Below the pieces are notes generated by a model. The model was not told the origin of the DNA and searched no databases. It was given only the letters and a program-made list of their open reading frames with translations. A program made the position numbers and the translations under genes. DNA of 64,000 bases from DATBSL01 sp964561785 (GTDB lineage Bacteria; Acidobacteriota; Vicinamibacteria; Fen-336): positions 1-64,000 of the forward strand of contig CAZLRF010000018.1 in assembly GCA_964561785.1 (NCBI GenBank), written 5' to 3'. Positions 1-8,972 of the stretch are shown piece by piece (the stretch's first letter is position 1; every line of letters begins with the position of its first letter).

Positions 1-45
1 GGAGTTTCTGACCACGTACGGGCGCGGCCCCACCGCGTGCCCCGC

Positions 46-2229
46 TCAGAAGCGGACGCCAACCGAGACGATGCCGCTGATCCCCGGGGCCAGGACCGCG
101 CGGCTGTCCGGGCTCACGAGGTAGGCCTCGTCGAGGAGGTTGCGCCCCAGCAGGCTGATCTCCGTCGGGCCGAGGCGCACCCCGGCCGCCGCGTCGACGA
201 GCGCGTAGGCGGGGCGCTCCTGCTCGGTGGGGCCCGGGTGGTCGAGGCGGCCGTAGACCCCCGTGCGCACCCACGCCCACGCGCGGCCGAACTGCCGGTG
301 CAGCCGCGCGGTCAGCGTCGCGGGCGGGATGCCGTCGAGCCCGGTGCCGTCGTCGAGCGCCTCGCCTCGCAGCAGGTGGCCGGTCAGCTCCAGCGAGAGT
401 CGCGCGGGCAGCCGGGCCTGGACCTCCGCCTCGATCCCGCGGATGCGGGCTTCCCCCCGGTTGCGGAAGAAGAAGAAGTCGGCCGCCGCCTGGTAGCGCT
501 CGATGAGATCGTCGATGCGGTACTCGTAGCCGTAGACGACCGCGCGGAAGCCCCCGGAGGAGTAGCGCAGGGTCAGGTCGAGCTGGAGGCTCGTCTCGGG
601 GTCGAGGTTCGGGTTGCCGGTGATGAAGCCCCGGCCGGTGGGACCGCGGTAGTAGCGGTCCGACAGCGTCGGGTCGCGGAACCCCCGGGCCACCTGGGCG
701 GTGGCGGAGAAGCCGGAGAAAGGACCGGCGGTCACGGCGGCGAAGCCGGACACCGTGCCGTTCTCGGTCTCGCGGTCGCCGAAATACCCGCCCTCGTTGC
801 GAGTGCCGACCGCGTCCCCGCGCAGGCCCCCGGAGAGCGAGAACGCCTCTCCGATCGGCGCCTCGACGCTCGCATAGAGGCCCGCGTTCACCCGCCGGGC
901 GTCCTCGATCGAGACGATCTCGGTGCTCGAGGCCACCTGCCCGGCCTCGTCGTAGCGCACGCGGATCTCGAGGGCCTCGAGGTTCGCCCGGCCGTTGAGG
1001 TCGAGACCCGCCTCGAAGCGGGCCGAGCCGAGCGGCTTCTGGGCGTAACCCCTCAGGTGGAAGTCGGAGGCGGAGACGTCCGCCCGCTCGATGCTGCGCG
1101 GCTGGGTCGCGGTGGCGTGGCGGTCCTGGTCCGTCACCTGCGCGTACCGGCCCACGAAGCCGCTCACCCCCACCTTGCTGAAGCCGCCGGTCCGACCGCG
1201 CTCCCAGGCCAGGGTCAGCCGGTGGGAGTCTTCCGTCGGGTAGTAGAACCGGACCGTCCCCGAGTTGGTACGGGGCCGCTCGATGTCGCGCCCGAAGTCG
1301 CTCTGCCAAGCGAGCGAGAGAAGCCCGCCTCCGAGCAGGTGGTCGAATCGGGCCAGGAACCCCTGGTCGTTGGCCCCGGAGTTCGCGACCTCGCCCTCGG
1401 GGCTCGTCCAGTTCTCGAAGTTGCGGTAGTGGCCCGCCAGGAGGATGCCGCCCCGCTCGAGACCCTTCGAGAGAGCGGCGGCAGCGCGCTGCTGGGGCGC
1501 GCCCGCGCCGAGCGAGCCCTCGAAGCTCCCCCCGAACGGGGTGCCCGGCGCGGCGCGGCGGGTGCGCATCTGGATGACACCCCCGAACGCGTCCGACCCG
1601 TAGGCCACGGCCCCCGGCCCCCGGGCGACCTCGACCGAGTCGAGCACCACCGGGTCCACGTAGGTGGCGCTCGGCCCCGCCCGGCGCTCGGTGCTGACCC
1701 GCGCACCGTCCAGGAGGACGAGCGTCCGCCCGGCGGCGAGGCCCCGCAGCGCGGGCACGGCGGCCTGCCCCTCCGACACCGTGGAGGCTCCCGCCACGTT
1801 CTCGAGCGCCTGGGCCAGGTTCGAGGGCGACCGGCCCGCGATGTCCCGAGCCGGGACGCGGGTCAGGCCCCCCGCGGGAGGGCTCTCGAGCCCGGGCGCG
1901 CCCTCCGCGGTCACCGTGACGGCCTCGTCGATCGTCCACTCCACTTCGACGGTGAGGACGCCCGCCGGGAGCGCTTCGAAGCGGACGGGCCGGGAGGTGC
2001 GACCGCCGGGCAGCGTGACGAGGACCTCGAAGGGCGGCCGCGGAGAGGGCACGAGGACGAAGCCCCCGTCGGGGCCGCTCAGCACGTGCCCCGGCCGCCC
2101 CAGCACGGACACCTCGGCGTCGGCCACCGGGAGGCCCCGGTCCTTCAGGACGACCCGGCCGTCGAGAGCGCTCGCCGTCCCGGCGAGCGCGAGCACGTGA
2201 AGGGCGGAGACGGCGAGAGCTCGGGTCAT
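46..2229 (-). CDS. TonB-dependent outer-membrane receptor
   Basis: Predicted 727-aa outer-membrane receptor for TonB-driven uptake. The ATG at 2229 gives a clean signal peptide (about residues 1-21, ending TASA). A carboxypeptidase-regulatory-like Ig domain follows (about 22-95, with the 'SGPDGGFVL' turn), then a plug domain (about 105-225, with 'LVLLDGARV' and 'VEVARGPGAVAYGSDAFGG') and a beta-barrel ending in a terminal Phe, as usual for barrels. The substrate cannot be read from the sequence. It is last in the leftward Cus-type operon, 164 nt after cusA, so a link to copper or another metal is an inference from neighbours. No TonB/ExbBD genes are in the window. The family call is sure; the substrate is not. 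Confidence 0.9.
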   Translation of the reverse strand: MTRALAVSALHVLALAGTASALDGRVVLKDRGLPVADAEVSVLGRPGHVLSGPDGGFVLVPSPRPPFEVLVTLPGGRTSRPVRFEALPAGVLTVEVEWTIDEAVTVTAEGAPGLESPPAGGLTRVPARDIAGRSPSNLAQALENVAGASTVSEGQAAVPALRGLAAGRTLVLLDGARVSTERRAGPSATYVDPVVLDSVEVARGPGAVAYGSDAFGGVIQMRTRRAAPGTPFGGSFEGSLGAGAPQQRAAAALSKGLERGGILLAGHYRNFENWTSPEGEVANSGANDQGFLARFDHLLGGGLLSLAWQSDFGRDIERPRTNSGTVRFYYPTEDSHRLTLAWERGRTGGFSKVGVSGFVGRYAQVTDQDRHATATQPRSIERADVSASDFHLRGYAQKPLGSARFEAGLDLNGRANLEALEIRVRYDEAGQVASSTEIVSIEDARRVNAGLYASVEAPIGEAFSLSGGLRGDAVGTRNEGGYFGDRETENGTVSGFAAVTAGPFSGFSATAQVARGFRDPTLSDRYYRGPTGRGFITGNPNLDPETSLQLDLTLRYSSGGFRAVVYGYEYRIDDLIERYQAAADFFFFRNRGEARIRGIEAEVQARLPARLSLELTGHLLRGEALDDGTGLDGIPPATLTARLHRQFGRAWAWVRTGVYGRLDHPGPTEQERPAYALVDAAAGVRLGPTEISLLGRNLLDEAYLVSPDSRAVLAPGISGIVSVGVRF

Positions 2230-2285
2230 GCACCGACACCGGCCCGACGCCGGCGCGGGCCATGACCTTAGGATCCTGCCGCGTC

Positions 2286-2304
2286 CTACTACCAGCCGTA
2301 GTAG
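2286..2304. promoter_or_regulatory. Perfect 7-bp inverted repeat between cusA and the TonB receptor
   Basis: CTACTAC and GTAGTAG are separated by 5 nt, in the 164-nt spacer between cusA and the receptor gene. No T-run follows in either direction, so an operator or RNA-processing hairpin is more likely than a terminator. An AGGATCCT palindrome lies 8 nt away at 2271-2278. Function is unknown. Confidence 0.35.
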
Positions 2305-2393
2305 CCGACTGCCCTCCATCCGCATGCGCTGGCCGGCCATGGGCCCGGCCACTCGTCCTTCTTCCGGATGACGTCGACGCCGGGAAGGCAGGC

Positions 2394-5300
2394 TCACGAG
2401 GCCGCCGCGTGACGCACCTCCGTGTGCCAGCGCCAGAGCAGGTACACCGCCGGGTAGACGAGCAGCTCGAGCAGGAACGACGTGGCGAGGCCGCCGACCA
2501 TCGGGGCGGCGATGCGCTTCATCACGTCCGAGCCCGTTCCGATCGACCACATGATCGGCATGAGGCCGATCATGGCCGACATCACGGTCATCATCTTCGG
2601 GCGCAGGCGCTTCACCGCGCCGTGGACGATCGCCTCGTGGAGGTCGGCCATCGAGCGCAGCCGCCCCTTCGCCTTCGCGTCGTCGTAGGCGAGGTCGAGG
2701 AAGAGGAGCATGAAGACGCCGGTCTCCGCGTCGAGGCCCATGAGGGCGATGATCCCCACCCAGACCGCGACCGAGACGTTGTAGTCGAGGGCCCACAGCA
2801 GCCAGACCGCGCCCACCACCGAGAAGGGCACGGCGAGGACGACGATGAGGGTCTTGGCGACGGACTTCGTGTTGGCGTAGAGCAGGAACAGGATCAGGAA
2901 GACCGTGAACGGCACGACGAGCTTCAGGCGCTCCGTGACGCGCTGCATGTTCTCGTACTGGCCGCTCCACTCGAGGCTGTAGCCGGCGGGCAGCGCCACC
3001 GCCGCCACCGCGCGCTTGGCGTCCTCGACGTAGCCGCCCACGTCGCGGCCGGCCACGTCCACGTAGACGTAGCCGACGAGGAGGCCGTTCTCGTTGCGGA
3101 TCATCGAGGGGCCGGTGACCGTCCGCACGTCCGCGAGCTGGCCGAGCGGGACCTGGGCGCCGGAGGGGGTCATGACGAGGACGCGGGCGAGGGCCTCGAG
3201 GTCGCTGCGCATGTCGCGGGGGTAGCGAACGTTGACCGGGAAGCGGGCCCGGCCCTCGACGGTGGTGGTGACGTTCTCCCCGCCGATCGCGGACAGGACG
3301 ACGTCCTGCACCGCAGCGACGCTCAGGCCGTAGCGGGCGATCTCGTCGCGGCGCAGGTCGAGGTCGACGAAGTAGCCGCCGGCGGCCCGCTCGGCGAAGG
3401 CGCTGCGCGTGCCGCGGACGCCCTGGAGGGCCCGCTCGATCTCGCCCCCGAGCCGCTCGATCTCGGCGAGGTCCGCCCCGTAGACCTTGATCCCCACCGG
3501 CGTGCGGACGCCGGTCGTGAGCATGTCGATGCGGGCCTTGATCGGCATGGTCCACGCGTTCGTCTGGCCGGGGATGCGCAGCGCCTCGTCCATCTCCGCG
3601 ACCAGCTCCTCCCACGTGATCCGGTCGCGCCACACCCTCCGGAGGACGGCGTCCTTCAGCCATTCCGGGGCCCAGGACGAGTACCAGCGCTCCTTCGCCC
3701 GCCACTCCGACTCGGGCTCGAGCTGGACGACCGTCTCCATCATCGAGAAGGGCGCGGGGTCGGTCGAGGTCTCGGCCCGGCCCGCCTTGCCGTGGACGCT
3801 CGCGACCTCGGGGAACGCCGTGAGCACGCGGTCCTGCACCTGGAGGAGCCGCGAGGCCTCGGTGACGCTGATGCCGGGCAGCGTCGTCGGCATGTAGAGG
3901 ATCGTCCCCTCGTCGAGGGGCGGCATGAACTCGTGGCCGAGACGGAGGTAGACGGGCACGGTCGCCACCATCAGGGCGAGCGCGGCGGCGATGGTGGCCT
4001 TCGGCCAGCGCAGGACGAAGCGGCACACGGGCTCGTAGACCGCGAAGAGGACGCGGGAGACCGGGTGCTTCTCCTCGGGGTGGTAGCGGCCGACCGTGGC
4101 CTGGTTCCACAGGTACGAGAGCCAGCGCGGGCGGAACTCCACCCACTCCATGCGGGTGAAGAGCATCCGCATCGCGGGGTCGAGGGTGAGGGCGAGGAGC
4201 GCCGCCATCAGCATCGTGAGGTTCTTCGTCCACGCGAGCGGCTTGAACAGGCGCCCCTCCTGGTCGAGGAGGGCGAAGACCGGGATGAACGCGACCGCGA
4301 TCAGGAGGAGCGAGAAGAAGACCGAGGGCCCCACCTCCATGAGCGCCTCGAGGCGGATCCGGTGGTAGTCGCCCTTGCGCCCCTCGGCGCTCCAGACCTC
4401 GAGCTTCTTGTAGGCGTTCTCGACCTCGACGATCGCCCCGTCCACGAGGACGCCGATCGAGATCGCGATGCCGGCGAGGGACATGATGTTCGACGAGATC
4501 CCCATGAGCCACATGGGGATGAACGCGAGGAGCACCGAGATCGGGATCGTGAGGATCGGGACGATCGCCGAGGGGATGTGCCAGAGGAAGAGGAGGATCA
4601 CGAGGCTCACGATGACCATCTGGAGCACGAGCTCGTGCTTCAGGGTGTCGATCGCGCGCTGGATGAGGTCGGAGCGGTCGTAGGTGGTCACGATCCGCAC
4701 GCCCTCCGGGAGCGACGGCTCGACCTCGCGCAGGCGCTCGCGCACCCGCTCGATGACGTCCCGGGCGTTCTCTCCGTGGCGCATGACCACGATCCCGCCC
4801 ACGACGTCGCCGTTTCCGTCGAGGTCGCCCACCCCGCGGCGGATCTCGGGGCCGAGCGCCACCTCGGCCACGTCGCGCAGCAGCACCGGCGTCCCCTGCT
4901 GGTCCGTGCGCAGGGCGACACCCTCGAGGTCGGCCACGGAGCGGACGTATCCCCGCCCGCGCACCATGTACTCCTTGCCCGCCATCTCGATGAGCCGCCC
5001 GCCCACCTCGACGTTCGCGCGGCGCACCGCCTCGGTCACCTCCATCATCCCGAGCCCGTAGGCGCGGAGGCGGTTCGGGTCGACCGTCACCTGGTACTGC
5101 TGCTGGAAGCCCCCGAATGTCGCGACCTCGGCGACACCGGGCACGGCCTGGAGGCGGTAGCGCAGCGTCCAGTCCTGGAACGTGCGCAGCTCGGCGAGCG
5201 AGTGCGTCCCCGAGTCGTCGACGAGCGCGTACTGGAAGACCCAGCCGACGCCGGTGGCGTCGGGCCCGAGCTCGGTCCGCACCCCCTCGGGCAGGAGCGG

Positions 5301-5651
5301 CTGGATCTTCGAGAGCGACTCGACGACCCGGCTGCGCGCCCAGTAGATGTCGGTCCCGTCCTCGAAGATCACGTAGACGTAGCTGAAGCCGAAGTCGGAG
5401 AAGCCGCGGACGGTCTTCACCTTCGGCGCGCCGAGAAGGGAGGTCACGATCGGGTAGGTGACCTGGTCCTCGACGATGTCGGGGCTGCGGTCGAAGCGCG
5501 AGAAGACGATCACCTGCGTGTCCGAGAGGTCGGGGATCGCGTCGACGGGGATCGACCGCAGCGCGTGGAGAGCGAGGAGGACGAGGGCGGCGGTCGCGAG
5601 GAGGACGGTGAAGCGGTTCTCGGCGCTCCACCTGATGATGGCGCGGGTCAT
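2394..5651 (-). CDS. cusA: CusA-type heavy-metal RND efflux pump (Cu+/Ag+)
   Basis: A 1085-aa inner-membrane RND proton/metal antiporter of the HME family, the engine of a CusCBA tripartite pump. The start (MTRAIIRWSAENRF) is the usual cytoplasmic N-terminus of the family. The N-terminal helix carries the 'PVDAIPDLSDTQV' block and TM4 carries 'VLVDGAIVEVENAYK'. The three methionines that bind Cu(I) in E. coli CusA (M573, M623, M672) align by context and spacing with Met587 ('LYMPTT'), Met637 ('APFSMMET') and Met710 ('RIDMLTTG'). This favours Cu+/Ag+ over the Co/Zn/Cd (CzcA) class. It ends 7 nt downstream of cusB in the same leftward operon. An insertion of about 24 residues relative to E. coli lies between Met637 and Met710. 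Confidence 0.95.
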   Translation of the reverse strand: MTRAIIRWSAENRFTVLLATAALVLLALHALRSIPVDAIPDLSDTQVIVFSRFDRSPDIVEDQVTYPIVTSLLGAPKVKTVRGFSDFGFSYVYVIFEDGTDIYWARSRVVESLSKIQPLLPEGVRTELGPDATGVGWVFQYALVDDSGTHSLAELRTFQDWTLRYRLQAVPGVAEVATFGGFQQQYQVTVDPNRLRAYGLGMMEVTEAVRRANVEVGGRLIEMAGKEYMVRGRGYVRSVADLEGVALRTDQQGTPVLLRDVAEVALGPEIRRGVGDLDGNGDVVGGIVVMRHGENARDVIERVRERLREVEPSLPEGVRIVTTYDRSDLIQRAIDTLKHELVLQMVIVSLVILLFLWHIPSAIVPILTIPISVLLAFIPMWLMGISSNIMSLAGIAISIGVLVDGAIVEVENAYKKLEVWSAEGRKGDYHRIRLEALMEVGPSVFFSLLLIAVAFIPVFALLDQEGRLFKPLAWTKNLTMLMAALLALTLDPAMRMLFTRMEWVEFRPRWLSYLWNQATVGRYHPEEKHPVSRVLFAVYEPVCRFVLRWPKATIAAALALMVATVPVYLRLGHEFMPPLDEGTILYMPTTLPGISVTEASRLLQVQDRVLTAFPEVASVHGKAGRAETSTDPAPFSMMETVVQLEPESEWRAKERWYSSWAPEWLKDAVLRRVWRDRITWEELVAEMDEALRIPGQTNAWTMPIKARIDMLTTGVRTPVGIKVYGADLAEIERLGGEIERALQGVRGTRSAFAERAAGGYFVDLDLRRDEIARYGLSVAAVQDVVLSAIGGENVTTTVEGRARFPVNVRYPRDMRSDLEALARVLVMTPSGAQVPLGQLADVRTVTGPSMIRNENGLLVGYVYVDVAGRDVGGYVEDAKRAVAAVALPAGYSLEWSGQYENMQRVTERLKLVVPFTVFLILFLLYANTKSVAKTLIVVLAVPFSVVGAVWLLWALDYNVSVAVWVGIIALMGLDAETGVFMLLFLDLAYDDAKAKGRLRSMADLHEAIVHGAVKRLRPKMMTVMSAMIGLMPIMWSIGTGSDVMKRIAAPMVGGLATSFLLELLVYPAVYLLWRWHTEVRHAAAS

Positions 5652-5658
5652 GGGCTCC

Positions 5659-7140
5659 TCAGTGGTGGTGGTGAGCGCCCGGCTTCGCCGCCTCGGCGGC
5701 GGGCACGAGGTCCATCTTGCACAGGCGGCAGGATCCTGGCTCGTCGGACGTCTCCTCGGGGTGCATCGGGCAGACGTACGTCGCCTTCGCCGGCGCGGCC
5801 TTCTTCGCGGGCGCGCTCGGGGCCGGGGTAGAGGCCGGCTCGGGGGTCGCCGCGGCGTGGGGGGCGGTCGCCGGCGAGGCATCCATCGCGGCGAGGGCCG
5901 CCTTGAGGCTCGACTCCGAGTCGATCAGGAAGTTGGCCGAGGTGACGACCTTGTCCCCCTCGGCCAGGCCGGAGAGGACCGCGTAGCCGCCCTCGACGCG
6001 CGCGCCGGTCTGGATCTCCCGCGGCTCGAGCCGGCCGTCCCCCTTGTCGAGGAAGACGAGGCGCCGCTCGCCCGGCTTGAGCACCGCGCTCTCGGGCACG
6101 AACAGCGCGTCGCCCAGCTCCTTGCGGAGCACCACGTCGGCGAACATCTCCGGCTTCAAGGCGTAGTCCCCGTTCGCGACCTCGATGCGCACCTTGACCG
6201 TGCGCGTGCCCGGCTCGACGAGGGGATCGATGAAAGTGACGTTGCCCCGCCACGTCCGGCCCGGCTGGTAGGGCAGCGTCACCTCGGCGGCCATGCCGAG
6301 CGCGACCGACGCGAGGTCCGACTCGTAGACGTCGGCCAGGATCCAGACCTCGGAGAGGTCGGCGATGTCGAAGAGGACGTCGGCGGAGGTGACGCGCATC
6401 CCGTGGACGGCGGTCTTGCGCAGGACGTAGCCCGGCAACTCGGCGTGGAGGTCGACCGTGCGCTGCGGCTTCCCGGTGCGCTCGAGCGCGGCGATGTCCT
6501 CCTCCGCCATGTCCCAGAAGAGCAGGCGCTGGCGTGCGGCCTCGAGGAGGTCGGCCCCGCCCTTCGCCACCGACGCGACGCCGCTCGCGGCGAGCCGCTG
6601 CTGGGCGCGGTAGGCGAGGAGGTACTCCTGCTGGCTCGCCACGAGCTCGGGCGAGTAGAGCGCGGCCAGGTGCTCGCCCTTCCGGACCAGCTGGCCGGTG
6701 AAGGAGACGTCGAGCCGCTCGACGTAGGCGTCGTACTTCGTGTGCACGTGGTGGACGCGCCGCTCGTCCATGGCCACTCGGCCGACGGTGCGGATCGTGA
6801 GGTCGAGGTGGCGGCGGGCGACCGGCTCGCTGCGGACGCCGAGGAGCGCTCGCCGCTCGGGGGAGAGCGCGACCATGGCCCGTCCGCCGACGACGGGCCC
6901 GGCGGCGGCGGCGGGGGGGGGCGCGGCGGCGCCTTCGATCGGCACGAGGTCCATCTTGCAGATGGGGCAGGTGCCGGGTCGGTCCGACACGTAGGTCGGG
7001 TGCATCGGGCAGTGGTACTGCGGCTTCGCGGCGGCGGTCGTGGTTCCCGGGGCCTCGCCTCGCCGGCAGCCGGCGGGGCCGCCGGCGAGGAGAAGGGTCG
7101 CCGCCAGGAGCATCAGGGTTCGCGTCGTCGTGGTTCGCAT
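5659..7140 (-). CDS. cusB: CusB-type periplasmic adaptor with two heavy-metal-binding domains
   Basis: A 493-aa RND periplasmic adaptor. The ATG at 7140 is preferred to a GTG at 7149 because GAGG lies 8 nt before it. An N-terminal hydrophobic stretch ends in GPAGC (Cys25), a plausible though imperfect lipobox. A YHCPMHP...CPICKMDL heavy-metal-binding domain (Cys44, Cys58, Cys61) precedes the barrel-sandwich and beta-barrel adaptor core (about 90-400). A second copy (Cys457, Cys471, Cys474) follows a Pro/Ala linker, and the protein ends in four histidines. Many CusB homologues have one such domain; two plus a His tail is unusual and may raise metal capture in the periplasm. It sits between the TolC gene and cusA, 7 nt from the latter. 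Confidence 0.93.
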   Translation of the reverse strand: MRTTTTRTLMLLAATLLLAGGPAGCRRGEAPGTTTAAAKPQYHCPMHPTYVSDRPGTCPICKMDLVPIEGAAAPPPAAAAGPVVGGRAMVALSPERRALLGVRSEPVARRHLDLTIRTVGRVAMDERRVHHVHTKYDAYVERLDVSFTGQLVRKGEHLAALYSPELVASQQEYLLAYRAQQRLAASGVASVAKGGADLLEAARQRLLFWDMAEEDIAALERTGKPQRTVDLHAELPGYVLRKTAVHGMRVTSADVLFDIADLSEVWILADVYESDLASVALGMAAEVTLPYQPGRTWRGNVTFIDPLVEPGTRTVKVRIEVANGDYALKPEMFADVVLRKELGDALFVPESAVLKPGERRLVFLDKGDGRLEPREIQTGARVEGGYAVLSGLAEGDKVVTSANFLIDSESSLKAALAAMDASPATAPHAAATPEPASTPAPSAPAKKAAPAKATYVCPMHPEETSDEPGSCRLCKMDLVPAAEAAKPGAHHHH

Positions 7141-7150
7141 GGCGGGCACC

Positions 7151-8443
7151 TCAGTTCCCCATCCCGGACATGGCGATCTCCGTCGCGCCTCCCGACGGCA
7201 TCTCCGAGGTCGCCTCGAGGCTGGCCTCGGCGAGGGCCGCCTTGACGCGCTCGTGGGCGGCGAGGAGCCGGCGGTGCTCGAGGCGGTCGCGGTACCAGCC
7301 GGACAGCGCCTCGAGCACGGCCAGGAACGGCACCTGGCCCGACTGGTAGCTCGCGAGCGCCGCCTCGTAGGTCAGCTCGGCCTGCGGGAGGAGGCCGCCC
7401 GCGTAGACGGCCACCATCCGCTCGGCGGCGCGCAGCTGGGCCACGCGCTCGCGGGTGCGCAGGCGGATCCGGGCCCGCGTGGTCTCGACCGCGGCGGCGG
7501 CGGCTCGGTGGGCCGCCTCCGCCTCGGCCACTGCGGCGTGGCGGCGGCCTCGCTGCAGAGGCAGGCTGACCCCGACACCGGCCTGCCACATCGGATCGAG
7601 GCCGCCTCGGTTCATGTAGCCGGCCTGGACGCTGAAGTCGGGCTTGAAGTCGCGAGAGGCGAGGTCGACCGCGAGCCGTCCGCGCTCGACGAGCGCGGCT
7701 CCGGCGCGCAGCTCGCGCAGCGCCGCCTCGGCCTCGGCGACGAGGGCGGCGAGGTCGCGCGGCTCGGGCCGCAGCTCGAGCGACGCGCCCTCGGCGACGC
7801 CGGCGTCCACCTCGCGGCCGACGAGGCGCGCGAGCTCGGCGAGGCGCGACTCGACCTCGGCCTCCTGCGCGGCGCGCAGCGGCTCGAAGCGCGTGATCTC
7901 GACCTGCGCGCGGAGCACGTCCTGCTGCGCGCCCTGGCCCACCGCGTAGCGGGCGCGGGCGACGCCCTCGGCCTCGGTCGCGACCGCCTCCTGCTCGCGC
8001 AGGAGCGCGAGCGTGTCGCGGGCGAGCACGAGGCCCCAGAACGCGCGGCGCACGCCGGCGGCGACGGTGAGCCGCTCGCGCTCGAGCCGCTCGGCGAGCA
8101 CGTCCGCGTCGCGCACGGCGATCCTCTCGCGCAGGTCGCGCTTGCCGGGCCACGGCAGCGCCTGGCTGCCCATGAGGCCGAGCGTCGTCATCGGCATCTC
8201 GCCGAGGCTCGGGCTCCAGCCGTCGTTGACGTAGAGGACCGAGACGACAGGATCGGGAAGCGCGCGCGCCTGCGGAGGCCGCGATCGCGCGGCCTCGAGA
8301 GATTCGGCGGCGGCCCGCACGTCGGGCCCCTGGGCGAGCGCCTCGGCGACCAGCGCCTCGAGCGGAGGCGGGTCCGCAGGGCGGACAGGCGCGCCTGCGG
8401 CGACGACGACGAGTGCGAGTACGGCTGTTCGAAGAGACGTCAC
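7151..8443 (-). CDS. TolC/CusC-family outer-membrane efflux channel
   Basis: A 430-aa outer-membrane factor, the exit duct of the CusBA pump. The GTG at 8443 was chosen because GAGGTG lies 6 nt upstream and the product then begins with a signal peptide (TSLRTAVLALVVVAAGAP). Alpha-helical TolC repeats follow: the first ('LEALVAEALAQGPDVRAAA') at about 28-60 and the second half from about residue 230. The segment 'VSLPLQRGRRHAAVAEAEAA' is typical of metal-efflux TolC proteins. No lipobox Cys is seen, unlike E. coli CusC. The gene ends 10 nt before the cusB ATG, consistent with one operon. Confidence 0.9.
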   Translation of the reverse strand: MTSLRTAVLALVVVAAGAPVRPADPPPLEALVAEALAQGPDVRAAAESLEAARSRPPQARALPDPVVSVLYVNDGWSPSLGEMPMTTLGLMGSQALPWPGKRDLRERIAVRDADVLAERLERERLTVAAGVRRAFWGLVLARDTLALLREQEAVATEAEGVARARYAVGQGAQQDVLRAQVEITRFEPLRAAQEAEVESRLAELARLVGREVDAGVAEGASLELRPEPRDLAALVAEAEAALRELRAGAALVERGRLAVDLASRDFKPDFSVQAGYMNRGGLDPMWQAGVGVSLPLQRGRRHAAVAEAEAAHRAAAAAVETTRARIRLRTRERVAQLRAAERMVAVYAGGLLPQAELTYEAALASYQSGQVPFLAVLEALSGWYRDRLEHRRLLAAHERVKAALAEASLEATSEMPSGGATEIAMSGMGN

Positions 8444-8563
8444 GATCCACCTCGCGGCCAGACGAAGTCCCTGTCGCGACGTGCGCTCGCGGACGCCGGA
8501 ACGGGGCCGGCGCGGACGCACGCCCTCACGCGCGCGGGCACACCTCACCCGCGCGGGGCGGGA

Positions 8564-8908
8564 TCAGATCCGCAGGACGAGGAGAATCGGCGGGGAAGGA
8601 GCGGGGACGGCGGGGCGACCGAAGGCCCGCGCCGTCGCGGGGACGGCCGCGGTCTGCATCGCGGCGAGGCTCGGGACCGCGGCGTCGGCTCCCGAGGGCG
8701 AGGGCACGGCTTCGGTGACGGAGGCGTCCTCGTCGCAGCAGCCGTGGTCGTCGGCGCTCACGCCGACGGGCGGCGCGCAGCAGGAGTGGTCGGCCGCGCG
8801 CGAGGCGTCCCTCTCCGGAGGGCAGGCGCACGGCGCCGGCAGCACGGCCACGAGGGCCAGGCCGGCGAGCACGGCGGCGAGCGTCCGGAGACGGTCCATC
8901 CTCTGCAT
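8564..8908 (-). CDS. Small secreted Cys-rich protein heading the Cus operon
   Basis: A 114-aa product (111 if the second ATG at 8899 is used). A signal-like segment (LAAVLAGLALVAVLPAPCAC) is followed by paired cysteines ('HSCCAPP', 'HGCCDED'), a Pro/Ala-rich stretch and a hydrophobic end (PPILLVLRI). Short proteins with this layout, some annotated DUF2946-like, often stand next to copper or heavy-metal RND genes; the match here is by layout, not a firm domain hit. Position at the head of the leftward operon suggests a periplasmic metal-binding accessory protein. Its start lies 64 nt from the divergent cyclophilin gene. The reading frame is well supported by context; the function is inferred. 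Confidence 0.65.
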   Translation of the reverse strand: MQRMDRLRTLAAVLAGLALVAVLPAPCACPPERDASRAADHSCCAPPVGVSADDHGCCDEDASVTEAVPSPSGADAAVPSLAAMQTAAVPATARAFGRPAVPAPSPPILLVLRI

Positions 8909-8972
8909 GGGAGCACGCAACCGGACTCCGGTCAAGGGACCGGGTCGTGGGGTCGTGGCACAATCCGCGGCC
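8909..8972. promoter_or_regulatory. Divergent promoter region (Cus operon / cyclophilin)
   Basis: This 64-nt gap must hold promoters for both directions. On the plus strand CACAAT (8959-8964) lies only 8 nt before the cyclophilin ATG, with no Shine-Dalgarno sequence, suggesting a leaderless or near-leaderless transcript. On the minus strand a CTTGAC element lies about 30 nt upstream of the small Cys-rich gene. No clear metal-regulator palindrome was recognised. Confidence 0.35.

Noticed and set aside
2262..5831. A 1189-codon frame antisense to cusA
   Set aside because: Low-complexity Asp/Arg/His-rich translation; it is a shadow of cusA.
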